Shown here: positions 32,822-41,306 of the stretch, piece by piece
How positions within the stretch are numbered: position 1 is the stretch's first letter
Layout: the number at the start of each line of letters is the position of its first letter
Origin: Ga0077555 sp964500805
GTDB taxonomy: Bacteria > Pseudomonadota > Alphaproteobacteria > Rhizobiales > Hyphomicrobiaceae
NCBI GenBank assembly: GCA_964500805.1
Contig: CAZCQH010000004.1
Location: forward strand, 62,001 to 126,000
DNA length: 64,000 bases
Direction: 5' to 3'
Made by a program: the position numbers and the translations under genes
Notes under the pieces: model-generated
Told to the model about the DNA's origin: nothing
Database searches by the model: none
The model's input: the letters and a program-made list of their open reading frames with translations, nothing else

Positions 32822-34459
32822 TTGGATACGTTCGATTATGTGATCATCGGGGCGGGATCGGCGGGGAGCGTGCTCGCCAACCGCCTGTCCGCCAATCCGG
32901 GGACGACGGTGTGCGTGCTGGAAGCAGGACCGTCTGACTGGCTGCCGTGGATCCATATTCCAGCGGGTTTCATCAAGACCTTCTATCACCCCAAGGTGAA
33001 CTGGCTTTACGCGATGGAGCCGTCGGAATGGACCGGCGGCCGGCGCATCCACGCGCCCCGCGGCAAAACGCTTGGCGGCTCGTCGTCGATCAATGGCCAC
33101 GTCTACAACCGAGGCCAGCGCATGGACTTCGACACCTGGTCGCAGTTCGGCAATCGCGGCTGGGGCTACCAGGACGTGTTGCCCTATTTCCGGCGGCTCG
33201 AGAACCGCATCGGTGATGGCGACCCGACGTTCCGCGGCAAGGAGGGCAGCCTAACTGTCACCGACATCGATTGGATCCATCCGCTCTGCGAGGCCTTCAT
33301 CGAGGGCGCAACGACACTCGGGATACCACGCAATCCCGACTACAACGGCCACACGCAGGAAGGCGTCGCCTATTCACAGCGCACAATTTTCAAGGGCCGG
33401 CGCATGAGCGCTGCGCGCGCCTTCCTGCGTCCCGCGATGAAGCGGCCGAACCTCACCGTGCGCACGCACGCGCATTGCACCAGGATTTTGCTGGAAGGCA
33501 AGCGCGCGGTCGGTGTGCGCTATGCGAAGGGCGGCTCAGGCGGCGCCATTTCGGAGGTGCGCGCACGAAAAGAGGTGATCCTGTCGGGTGGCGCCTATAA
33601 CTCGCCGCAGCTCCTGCAGCTGTCGGGGATCGGCGCTCCGGAGCTGCTGCAGAAGCACGGCATCGAGGTGCACCACGCCTTGAAAGGCGTCGGCGAGAGC
33701 TTGCGTGATCACTACGCGCCGCGCTTCGTTGCGCGCGTGAAGAACATCGACACCATCAACGAGCGCGTGCGCGGGCTGAAGCTCGTCTCCGAGGTCGCCA
33801 AGTGGACATTGGCGCGCAAAGGCATTCTCGCCCAGTCGCCGACGCTGGTTTACTGCTTCTGGCGATCGCATCCGGATGTCGCGAACTCAGATCTGCAGCT
33901 GACGTTCACGCCGGCGAGCTATCGTGAAGGCGTGCAGGGCGAGCTGGAGCGCGAGCCCGGCATGACGGTCGCCTCCTGGCAGCAGCGCCCCGAGAGCAAG
34001 GGCTATGTGCACATCCGCTCGAGTGATCCGTTTGACAAGCCGATCATCAATCCGAGGTATCTCGATCTGGAAAGCGACCGCAAGGTGCTGCTCGCCGGCA
34101 TGAAGCTGGCGCGGCGCTTGCTCAGGACGAAGCCGCTCGAGCCCTATTTCGATCGCGAGGATTTTCCCGGACCGAACGTGCAGTCGGATGATGAGCTGCT
34201 CGGCGCGGCAAAGGAGCGGGGAACGACGACGTTCCATCCAGCAGGCTCCTGTCGCATGGGTCCGGCGACCGACCCGCATGCCGTGGTCGACGATCAGCTG
34301 CGCGTGCACGGTCTCGAGGGCTTGCGCGTGATCGACGCCTCGATCATGCCAACGATGATTTCCGCAAACCTCAACGCCTCGACGATGATGATCGCGGAGA
34401 AGGGGTCGGATTTCATCCTCGGCCGCACGGCGCCGGAACCGGCACGTCTGGCGGGATGA
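32822..34459 (+). CDS. GMC family FAD-dependent oxidoreductase (choline dehydrogenase-like)
   Basis: The enzyme has 545 residues. The N-terminal FAD-binding motif is YVIIGAGSAGSVLANRLS with VLEAG 20 residues later. GMC signature 1 (RGKTLGGSSSINGHVYNRG) and signature 2 (SGGAYNSPQLLQLSGIG) are intact, as are the C-terminal active-site His (TTFHPAGSCRMG) and Asn (ISANLNASTMM). The family oxidises alcohols with FAD. The start is TTG at 32822, preceded by GGGAG at six bases; open frame extends upstream into the palindromic repeat without similarity. With the two genes before it, it suggests aromatic or alcohol catabolism. Confidence 0.92.
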   Translation: MDTFDYVIIGAGSAGSVLANRLSANPGTTVCVLEAGPSDWLPWIHIPAGFIKTFYHPKVNWLYAMEPSEWTGGRRIHAPRGKTLGGSSSINGHVYNRGQRMDFDTWSQFGNRGWGYQDVLPYFRRLENRIGDGDPTFRGKEGSLTVTDIDWIHPLCEAFIEGATTLGIPRNPDYNGHTQEGVAYSQRTIFKGRRMSAARAFLRPAMKRPNLTVRTHAHCTRILLEGKRAVGVRYAKGGSGGAISEVRARKEVILSGGAYNSPQLLQLSGIGAPELLQKHGIEVHHALKGVGESLRDHYAPRFVARVKNIDTINERVRGLKLVSEVAKWTLARKGILAQSPTLVYCFWRSHPDVANSDLQLTFTPASYREGVQGELEREPGMTVASWQQRPESKGYVHIRSSDPFDKPIINPRYLDLESDRKVLLAGMKLARRLLRTKPLEPYFDREDFPGPNVQSDDELLGAAKERGTTTFHPAGSCRMGPATDPHAVVDDQLRVHGLEGLRVIDASIMPTMISANLNASTMMIAEKGSDFILGRTAPEPARLAG

Positions 34460-34493
34460 GACGATCGACATTGGCAGTAGCGGGGCCGCTTAC

Positions 34494-34865
34494 ATGCATC
34501 AGCAGCTGCTGCTTTCAATTGAGATGATGAGCAAGCTCGTTCCGGGCGTGCTGCTCTTTCTGATGCCGCTTCTGGTGATCAAGGCGGCAGGGCTGCCACT
34601 GGGTCAGGACGGGTTCTGGCCGCGGCTCGCGGGCGCGGGGCTGCTTGCGCTGGCCGTTGGCACCTACATCGAAGCCCAGATCGCCCCCGGAAAAGGTCTC
34701 GGCGTTCTCGGCAGCGCGGCCATCAACCTGACTTTGGCCGCGTTGCTTGGCAGCGCGCTCATCGTCGGCCGGGCAGCGATGGCCAGGCGGGGACGGGCAC
34801 TGCTCTGGCTCGCGGCCGCGGCGCTGACCCTCCTGGCGCTGGTCGAAATCGTCTCGACACAGTGA
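34494..34865 (+). CDS. Small integral membrane protein, unknown
   Basis: The product has 123 residues and about four hydrophobic segments (VLLFLMPLLVIKAAG, AGAGLLALAVGTYIEA, NLTLAALLGSALIVG, LWLAAAALTLLALVEIV). No known motif is visible. It follows the GMC gene by 34 bases and is probably cotranscribed. An internal start at the ATGATG of 34524 is possible. Confidence 0.65.
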   Translation: MHQQLLLSIEMMSKLVPGVLLFLMPLLVIKAAGLPLGQDGFWPRLAGAGLLALAVGTYIEAQIAPGKGLGVLGSAAINLTLAALLGSALIVGRAAMARRGRALLWLAAAALTLLALVEIVSTQ

Positions 34866-34893
34866 ACCAGCGGTGAACCAGCCAAGGCTGCGC

Positions 34894-34928
34894 CGGGTTA
34901 ACCCGTCCGATCGCCCCCCCGTTAACGG
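34894..34928. promoter_or_regulatory. Paired GTTAAC palindromes upstream of the GNAT gene
   Basis: Two perfect palindromes, CGGGTTAACCCG (34894-34905) and CCGTTAACGG (34919-34928), share a GTTAAC core with centres 24 bp apart. They lie just after an 11-bp tandem repeat containing GTGAACCAGC (34862-34882). The arrangement resembles a pair of operator sites. No regulator gene is adjacent, so this is a structural observation only. Confidence 0.35.
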
Positions 34929-35004
34929 ACGTGCTGAATGGGCCACGCATGGCATGGGTCTTGCTCCTCTCGGAGCTCTGACATCCACAGCCTCAGTCGA
35001 GCTC

Positions 35005-36264
35005 ATGGCACCGATCGTATTGCGCCAATCTGGAACACCCGTCGCCGCGGCCTTCGCGCCCCTGGCCGAACAGGAGCCGATTGCGTCGGCATCTGCTGAC
35101 CTGCGAGCGCACGGGCTGATCCGCTTCGAGCTAGTCGATACGCTCGCGCTCTTCGAGAACATGGAGCGCGACTGGGTCGAGCTCGCAGAGCGCGTGGCGC
35201 GTCCCGAGCACGTGTTCCAGCAGTTCGCCTGGAACTGGCACTGGTGCAATCACTACCTGCCGCCGGAGGGTACTGGCCGGACGCAGCTCGCCATTGTCGC
35301 CGGACGCATCGATGGCCGCCTCGTCCTGGTGCTGCCGCTCGTGACAGTCCGCAGGGCGGGTCTCAAGCAGCTCCGCTGGATGGGCGAACCGGTGTCGCAG
35401 TATGGCGATGCGATTGCCGCACCCGAGGCGCAGAGCATCGCCGCGTTGAATGCTGCGTGGTCGTTCGCTGTCGAGGCGACAGGCGCCGATCTCGCCAACC
35501 TGCGCAAGGTGAGGGCTGATGCGACCGTCGCGCCGCTCATCGAGGCATTGGGCGCCACGATCACAGCGACCGAAGCCGCCCCTTTTGTTGACCTCGAGGG
35601 GTTTGCGAATGTCGAGAGCTATGACGATGAAGTGCCGGCAAAGCGCCGAAGAAATAGCCGACGCCAGATGCGGCGCTTGGAGGAGCTGGGTCCGGTCGCG
35701 TTCGAGACGGAAGAGAACAGCCCCCACGCGAGCTTGCTCGCCTGCACGGCGATTTCGCTCAAGCGGGACTGGCTCAAGGCGCGAAACGAAATCTCGCTGG
35801 CAATGGCCGACGAACGATACAGCGCCTTTTTCGCCGATGCGGCGGCTGGCACTGTGCGTCCCACCGGCTGCAAGGTGCTGCAACTCCGCGCGAGCAACGA
35901 GACGGCGGCCGTGCAGATCGTCATCGAGCACAAAGGCGTGCGCTTCCTGCACATCGCAGTCTATGCCTCAAAGTACGGGAGGTTCGGATCGGGCAGCCTG
36001 CAGCTCGAGAATACCATCCGAAGCTGCATTGGGGATGGCATCAAACGTTTCGACTTTCTCGCCCCGAAGCATGAATACAAGCTCGAGTTCGCCGATAAGA
36101 TCATCGACGTGCACGACTTCGCCTTGGCGCTGTCACGCAAGGGAGCGGTTTATACCCGCGGCTATCTGGGCTTGCGCCGCCATCTCAAAGCGGCCGCCGC
36201 GGCAATGCCAGGCCCGCTGAAGCGGGGCGTCATGACCGCGGTCGGATTGCTGAAGCGCAGCTGA
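35005..36264 (+). CDS. BcsL/CelD-type GNAT family N-acetyltransferase
   Basis: The product has 419 residues. It resembles the acetyltransferase_6 (FemAB-like) group: a first half with FQQFAWNWHWCNHYLPP and WMGEPVSQYGDAIA, and a second half with KRRRNSRRQMRRLEELG and IKRFDFLAPKHEYKLEFADK. Such proteins often act in exopolysaccharide or cell-surface modification, but the acceptor is unknown. In-frame starts also exist at GTG 34873 and ATG 34954. I chose 35005 because the upstream codons cover putative operators and lack similarity. Confidence 0.75.
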   Translation: MAPIVLRQSGTPVAAAFAPLAEQEPIASASADLRAHGLIRFELVDTLALFENMERDWVELAERVARPEHVFQQFAWNWHWCNHYLPPEGTGRTQLAIVAGRIDGRLVLVLPLVTVRRAGLKQLRWMGEPVSQYGDAIAAPEAQSIAALNAAWSFAVEATGADLANLRKVRADATVAPLIEALGATITATEAAPFVDLEGFANVESYDDEVPAKRRRNSRRQMRRLEELGPVAFETEENSPHASLLACTAISLKRDWLKARNEISLAMADERYSAFFADAAAGTVRPTGCKVLQLRASNETAAVQIVIEHKGVRFLHIAVYASKYGRFGSGSLQLENTIRSCIGDGIKRFDFLAPKHEYKLEFADKIIDVHDFALALSRKGAVYTRGYLGLRRHLKAAAAAMPGPLKRGVMTAVGLLKRS

Positions 36265-36300
36265 TGTCGGAGCAACGCCTGCACGCACTCGCGCTCAGGT

Positions 36301-37650
36301 TCAACGCTTCGCGGCCACCGCCTTGACTGCTGGCCGCGCCTTCATTGTTGCCAGATCGACGGCGAGCCCCATTGCCAGATAGCCCGCCCGATTGGGATGC
36401 AACTTGTCGCCCGGATCGCCCTTGGTGCTGTCTGGCACCATCTCGGGCTTCAGCCCGTCGGTTGCCGGATCGAGTGTCGCTTTCTCGAAGTCGACGACAT
36501 CGTCGAAGAGCTTCGAGGTGCGAATGAACTCGTTCAGGGCTTTGCGCTTCTCGTGCTGCTCGGCAAAGCCGTGGTTGGGATTGGTGGCGCCAAGGGCACT
36601 GGTTGCCGTCGCGCCGATCAAGCGCATCTCGGGCCGCTTCGACCGGATGTGCGCCACGACCTCTTTCAGCGTCGACGTCACCTTCTCGACCGAAGCGTTG
36701 CCATTCTTCGAGAAGTCGTTGACGCCTTCGAGCCAGATCATGGCGTTGACGCTCGACAGCTCCAGCACATCACGATCGATGCGCGCCTTCGAGGATGGAC
36801 CGCCGGGGAATGGCTTCGTTGGGCTGTACTCGGGCGGTCCTGCGATCTGGTTGCCGCCGATCCCCGCGTTCAAGACGGCGATCTTGTTGCCGTGCGCAGC
36901 ATAGAGGCGGCGCGCCAGCACGTCGGGCCAGCGATCGTCGCCGTTCATGGTCGAGAGCGTACCGTCAGTGATCGAGTCGCCGAAGCCGATCACCGCGAAG
37001 CTGTCGGCTGGCATGCGCATGTCGAGCGCATCGAGAAAGAACCACGACGCTGTCGAGAACGGAAAATGCGTCTCCGTCTCGTCGTTGCCCTTGGCGCCAA
37101 CACCTGGTGCCGTGACGTAGGATGTCTGCAGCGCCTTGGCGTGCCAGGTCATGGGTCCGGATTCGCCCGCCACATGGAAGCTGATGGCGAGCTTCTTGCC
37201 TTGCAGCTCCGGCGCGTTGGGATCGCGAACCGCGAGCGTCACGGGATCGCTCCAGACCCATTTGCCCGGCTCGATTGTGACCGACGACTTGCCTGCGAAG
37301 GTGACGGCGCGGCTCGAACCCTTGAGCACGGCGGCCGCGCCGAGCTGCTGGCCGGCATAGATGCCGTCGATGGTGACCGGCTTGGTGCCGAAGGCATTGG
37401 AAAGCCGGATGCGCGCCTGCTTACCCCATACCGTCGGACGTACGATCATGCGAAACGTCTGGTCCTTTGCGCCGCTATCCTTGTCCGGGAAGATGAAGCG
37501 CTGGTCCGGCTGTGCAGACGGGTTTCCGATCGGATAGGGGCCCTGCACCGAAGCCGCCCAGCTCGTCACCCATTTTTGATTTTGTGCTTCCGCGGTGTCC
37601 ATGCCCATCCCCAACAGCAGCGCAAGCAGTGCAACAGCGATCACTCTCAT
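36301..37650 (-). CDS. Exported SGNH/GDSL-family esterase
   Basis: The enzyme has 449 residues and a signal peptide (IAVALLALLLGMGMDTAEA). The four SGNH blocks are visible: GFGDSITDG with the nucleophile Ser, NAGIGGNQI with Gly, IWLEGVNDF with Asn, and DKLHPNRAGY with the catalytic Asp-His. A beta-rich domain of about 180 residues precedes the hydrolase part. It probably deacylates a polysaccharide or small ester outside the cytoplasm. GGGAG precedes the ATG. Confidence 0.88.
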   Translation of the reverse strand: MRVIAVALLALLLGMGMDTAEAQNQKWVTSWAASVQGPYPIGNPSAQPDQRFIFPDKDSGAKDQTFRMIVRPTVWGKQARIRLSNAFGTKPVTIDGIYAGQQLGAAAVLKGSSRAVTFAGKSSVTIEPGKWVWSDPVTLAVRDPNAPELQGKKLAISFHVAGESGPMTWHAKALQTSYVTAPGVGAKGNDETETHFPFSTASWFFLDALDMRMPADSFAVIGFGDSITDGTLSTMNGDDRWPDVLARRLYAAHGNKIAVLNAGIGGNQIAGPPEYSPTKPFPGGPSSKARIDRDVLELSSVNAMIWLEGVNDFSKNGNASVEKVTSTLKEVVAHIRSKRPEMRLIGATATSALGATNPNHGFAEQHEKRKALNEFIRTSKLFDDVVDFEKATLDPATDGLKPEMVPDSTKGDPGDKLHPNRAGYLAMGLAVDLATMKARPAVKAVAAKR

Positions 37651-37755
37651 TGCGGCGTCTCCCTATTTCTATACGCATTGAGGACAGCGATGGCGTGCGC
37701 GTGCAATGGAGCCGCCGTTATGACGGCTATGCAGATGAGGGAGGCTCCGAACCGA

Positions 37756-39075
37756 TCAGGCGCCGAAGGAGATGTGTGCGAGAAGAGCCAGTCCGGCGCA
37801 GGCCGCGAGCGTCTCGAAGATGCTGCGGTGGAGCTTGAAGGTCATCCAGATCGCGAGCACTGCGAGTGGCACCGCCAGCAAGTTGAGCTGGGCCAGATCC
37901 GGCAGATAAAGCTTCAATGGCCCCCACCAGCGCTCGACCGATTTCGGTGAGAGCACGTCGATCGCGAAGGTGACGGTGAGGTTCAGGATCACGCCGACGA
38001 CGGCGGCCGTAACGGCGGCGAGCGCCGACTTGAGCTTCGGATTGGCATTGAGCCGCTCGATGTAAGGCGCGCCGACGAAGATCCACAGGAAGCACGGCAC
38101 GAACGTGACCCACGTGGTCATGATGGCGCCGAGCGTGCCCATCGCAAACGGATCACCGCCGCCCTTGCGCATGGCGCCGAGAAAGCCGACGAACTGCGTG
38201 ACCAGAATGAGCGGGCCGGGCGTGGTTTCAGCAAGGCCGAGTGCATCGACCATCTCGAGCTTGGTGAGCCAGCCGAAGTCGCGCGGCACCGCCTCGCGCA
38301 TATAGGCGAGCACGGCATAGGCCCCGCCGAAAGTGACGATGGCGAGCTTGGAGAAGAAGGCGCCGATCTGGTTCAGCACGTGATCGCGGCCCCAGATCAA
38401 AGCGACGACGACGAACGGCAATGCCCAGAGCGCGAGCCATACCGCGGCCGTAGAGAGCGTCGAGGAGAGTGGGACAGGGCTGCTGGTGGCCGTCGGTGCC
38501 ATCTGAGCGCTGCCGAGTCCTCTGAAGTAGCCGAACAATGCGGCGGCGAGCACTATGATTGGGAACGGCACCGCGAATAGGTAGATCGCGAGAAATGCGG
38601 CGGCGCCGAGCAGCCAGTCGATATTGCCCTTCAGCGCGCGTCGGGCAATGCGCAAGAGCGCCTCGACCACGACCGCGAGAACAGCGGCCTTCACGCCTGT
38701 CAGCAAGGCTTCTGCCATCGGCAGCTTGCCGTAGGCGGCGTAGAGTATCGATAGCCCGAGCATCATCACCGCGCCGGGGAGCACGAAAAGAACGCCCGCT
38801 GCGATGCCCCCTTTGACGCCGTGCAACCGCCAGCCGACGTAGGTCGCGAGCTGCGTCGCCTCGGGGCCCGGCAGCAGCATGCAAAAATTCAGCGCGTTGA
38901 GGTAGCTCTGCTCGTCGATCCACTTTCTTTTCTCGACGAGCTCGTTGTGCATGAGCGCGATTTGTCCGGCAGGACCGCCAAACGAAAGAAGACCGATCTT
39001 GGTCCAGACGCGAAGCGCCTCGGCAAACGTGGGAGCGGGAAGCATCGCCCCGCTCACGGCATCTATGTGTTGCAT
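37756..39075 (-). CDS. chrA: Chromate transporter (CHR family, two-domain)
   Basis: This is a full-length 439-residue ChrA with both CHR halves. LLSFGGPAGQIALMHNELVE and LLPGPEATQLATYVGWRLHG mark the first; FGGAYAVLAYMREAVP and LAETTPGPLILVTQFVGFLG mark the second. ChrA exports chromate from the cytoplasm. GGAGG precedes the ATG, and the gene starts 21 bases after chrB, so the two form an operon on the minus strand. Confidence 0.95.
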   Translation of the reverse strand: MQHIDAVSGAMLPAPTFAEALRVWTKIGLLSFGGPAGQIALMHNELVEKRKWIDEQSYLNALNFCMLLPGPEATQLATYVGWRLHGVKGGIAAGVLFVLPGAVMMLGLSILYAAYGKLPMAEALLTGVKAAVLAVVVEALLRIARRALKGNIDWLLGAAAFLAIYLFAVPFPIIVLAAALFGYFRGLGSAQMAPTATSSPVPLSSTLSTAAVWLALWALPFVVVALIWGRDHVLNQIGAFFSKLAIVTFGGAYAVLAYMREAVPRDFGWLTKLEMVDALGLAETTPGPLILVTQFVGFLGAMRKGGGDPFAMGTLGAIMTTWVTFVPCFLWIFVGAPYIERLNANPKLKSALAAVTAAVVGVILNLTVTFAIDVLSPKSVERWWGPLKLYLPDLAQLNLLAVPLAVLAIWMTFKLHRSIFETLAACAGLALLAHISFGA

Positions 39076-39096
39076 TGTGTCCTCCCCCGCCCCGGT

Positions 39097-39918
39097 TCAC
39101 GACGTTGGCTCGGCTGACGGCCAGCTATGGGTCTCGCCCGATGCGCAGCGAGCCCAGGCGTAAAGAGCATCATACACCTGAAACCCGCGCTCGAGCGCGA
39201 CGTGGTCGTCCGGGCCGGAGAGTTGCGAAATGCCGAGAGAGATGGCGAGCAGGCCGGCGGCTTCTGGTGCTAGATCCATGCGCGCCGTATCGGCGCCGCG
39301 AACGATCGTGGCGAGAAGGTCGAGGGCCGGGTCCTTGATGCCGAAGTCTTCGAGGATGGCATCGAAGCTGTCGCGCTCGCCTCTGTGCGTGAGCTCGACG
39401 CCGTCGACGTCGTAGGGGATTGCGTTGAGCTCGAGGGACGCGTTGATGACCTCGGCAGGCTCGACATAGAAGAACTTGGCCGACGGATCGATGAAGCGGG
39501 CGATCAGCCAGGGGCACGCGATGCGGTCAATCTTGGGGAGCAGGCGCGTCACCCATCGCGTGGGCCGGCCGTCGCGATTGCCTGCGCCAAGCCGCTTGGC
39601 GACCAATGGCAAGCCGGCCCGTGCCCAGGCCTCGTTGCCGCCTTCGAGGGCCGCCGCATCGATGCCGCTGAGGCGCAGCTCCGCGGCGGCGGCCTGCGAC
39701 ACTTTTTTCCCGCGCACGCAAATGGTGACGACGCGGGCGCCGCGAGGGATCTCGTGCACCCAGTCGCCGGTCCGCTGATGATCGCGCCAGCGCGCGCCCG
39801 GGACGATGCTGGGGTTGGCGTCGTAATCCTCGCACTTGCAAACGTCGAAGATCATCGGCGCGTCGGGGCCGCCGATCAGCTTGTAAAGCTCCGCTGGAGA
39901 GATGATGAAATTGCCCAT
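39097..39918 (-). CDS. chrB: ChrB-like chromate resistance protein with N-terminal rhodanese domain
   Basis: The protein has 273 residues. Residues 1-105 are a rhodanese module in which CVRGKKVS has the active-site Cys. The rest is the ChrB C-terminal domain: TRLLPKIDRIACPWLIARFI and FGIKDPALDLLATIVRGAD. ChrB proteins regulate or assist chromate resistance. The rhodanese-ChrB layout is a known variant in alphaproteobacteria. GGAG lies upstream of the ATG. It is cotranscribed with chrA. Confidence 0.9.
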   Translation of the reverse strand: MGNFIISPAELYKLIGGPDAPMIFDVCKCEDYDANPSIVPGARWRDHQRTGDWVHEIPRGARVVTICVRGKKVSQAAAAELRLSGIDAAALEGGNEAWARAGLPLVAKRLGAGNRDGRPTRWVTRLLPKIDRIACPWLIARFIDPSAKFFYVEPAEVINASLELNAIPYDVDGVELTHRGERDSFDAILEDFGIKDPALDLLATIVRGADTARMDLAPEAAGLLAISLGISQLSGPDDHVALERGFQVYDALYAWARCASGETHSWPSAEPTS

Positions 39919-40269
39919 AGATCACGCTCCGATAATTGCGGGTAGCCTGCTTACCAACCGCACCGGAGCAGCGCTTGGGCTTTCGCCTGATGGGGCGGCT
40001 GCGGTTGCCCCATCCGTGATCCTTACACCTATTCGCGCTGGGTCGCAAATCGCTGCTGCGGCGGCGCCGGGCGTGTCAGCCAGTACGAGCAATGAAGGCT
40101 TGGTGAATGCTTGTTTCAAATAGCGGCAGGAGGCGAAGGGGATGCGCTTGCGGAGCACCGGGTTGCGGTGCCGCCGGCAACGGTCACTTAAGAGCGATCG
40201 GCTAGGCTCTCGCATCGAGCCGGGCCACCTTGTGGTCCGCACCACCGCCGGTGCTGGAGACCTCGCCGC
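39919..40269. other. Divergent intergenic region between chrB and a glycosyltransferase
   Basis: No gene is evident. It must hold the chrB promoter on the minus strand and that of the glycosyltransferase on the plus strand. A short inverted repeat GGTAGCCTGCTTACC lies near 39940, upstream of chrB, but it is too short to call an operator. Confidence 0.3.
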
Positions 40270-41214
40270 ATGTCCTCCGATCAGCCCCTCGTTTCAGTGG
40301 TCATTGCTTGCTTCAATTGCGCAGCGCTGGTGACCCAGACGCTCGACAGCCTGATGCGGCAGACGCACCGCAATCTCGAGGTGATCGCGGTCGATGACGA
40401 ATCGAGTGACGCGACGCGCGAGGTGCTCGCTAACTATCGCAGGACCGAGCCGCGCCTCAGAATCATTCACAAGTCAAACGGTGGTTGCGCGGCAGCGCGC
40501 AATGCAGGCATCGCGGCCGCCAAGGGACAGTTCATCGCGGTGATCGATGCCGATGACCTCTGGGCGCCCAACTACATCGAGACGCACTTGACGCGCTTTG
40601 CCGCCGATCCGCAGCTCGGCGTCTCGTTCACGCCGGTGCGCTTCATCTCGTTCGAGGGCACGTTCACCGGTGAGGTGACGCGCCCGAAGCTTACCGGCAT
40701 CAAGCCGCAGGATTTGCTCGAGGGCAATCCGGCAGGATGCGCGATGATGGTCGCACGTCGCGCTGTGTTCGACGACGTGGGCCCCTATAATCCGCAGCTG
40801 CGCCGTGCCGAGGATCAGGAGTGGTTGTTCCGGGTCACGCTGTCGCGCTGGAAAATCGGCGGACACCCGCAGGCGCTGGCCGATTATCGCAACAGCCCGT
40901 CGGGTCTGTCGGCAGATCTCGAGGCGCAGCACAAGGCTTATCTAGAGCTCCTGGAACATGTGCGCAAGCTGGCGCCAGATGTCGTTGCGCGGGGCTACCG
41001 TCGTGCGGTTGGCACGATGTTGCATTACATGGCGCGGCGCGCGATCCGTCTCGGCAAGGGCGCCGACGTCGTGCGCCACTACTTGACCGAAGCGCTGCGT
41101 ATGGCGCCGTCGTTGCTCTTTCGCAAGCCCATCCCGACGCTTGCCATGCTCGCCGCGGCCTTCGTGCCCGGCGCCATCGAACGCATGCGGCCTGCAGAGA
41201 CTGCGCCGGCGTAG
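40270..41214 (+). CDS. Family 2 glycosyltransferase
   Basis: The protein has 314 residues. The GT-A core starts with VSVVIACFNCAALVTQTLDS, has the nucleotide-binding VIAVDDESSDAT and a DxD element in VIDADDLW, followed by FDDVGPYNPQLRRAEDQEWL. It transfers a sugar from a nucleotide donor at the inner face of the membrane, probably to a surface glycan. Acceptor and sugar are not predictable. GGAG precedes the ATG. It is monocistronic here. Confidence 0.88.
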   Translation: MSSDQPLVSVVIACFNCAALVTQTLDSLMRQTHRNLEVIAVDDESSDATREVLANYRRTEPRLRIIHKSNGGCAAARNAGIAAAKGQFIAVIDADDLWAPNYIETHLTRFAADPQLGVSFTPVRFISFEGTFTGEVTRPKLTGIKPQDLLEGNPAGCAMMVARRAVFDDVGPYNPQLRRAEDQEWLFRVTLSRWKIGGHPQALADYRNSPSGLSADLEAQHKAYLELLEHVRKLAPDVVARGYRRAVGTMLHYMARRAIRLGKGADVVRHYLTEALRMAPSLLFRKPIPTLAMLAAAFVPGAIERMRPAETAPA

Positions 41215-41306
41215 TCTCCCATCCCTTGTCGGGTCCAGGGCTCGGTACTGTGGTGAAATGCACGCCCTCGGCACGACGGGCAACGACCCTCGACCTCTGC
41301 TTCTGA

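Noticed and set aside
36397..37950. 517-codon plus-strand open frame opposite the SGNH hydrolase and chrA
   Set aside because: The opposite strand has clear catalytic motifs and a signal peptide; this frame is rich in Arg/Asp typical of a shadow.
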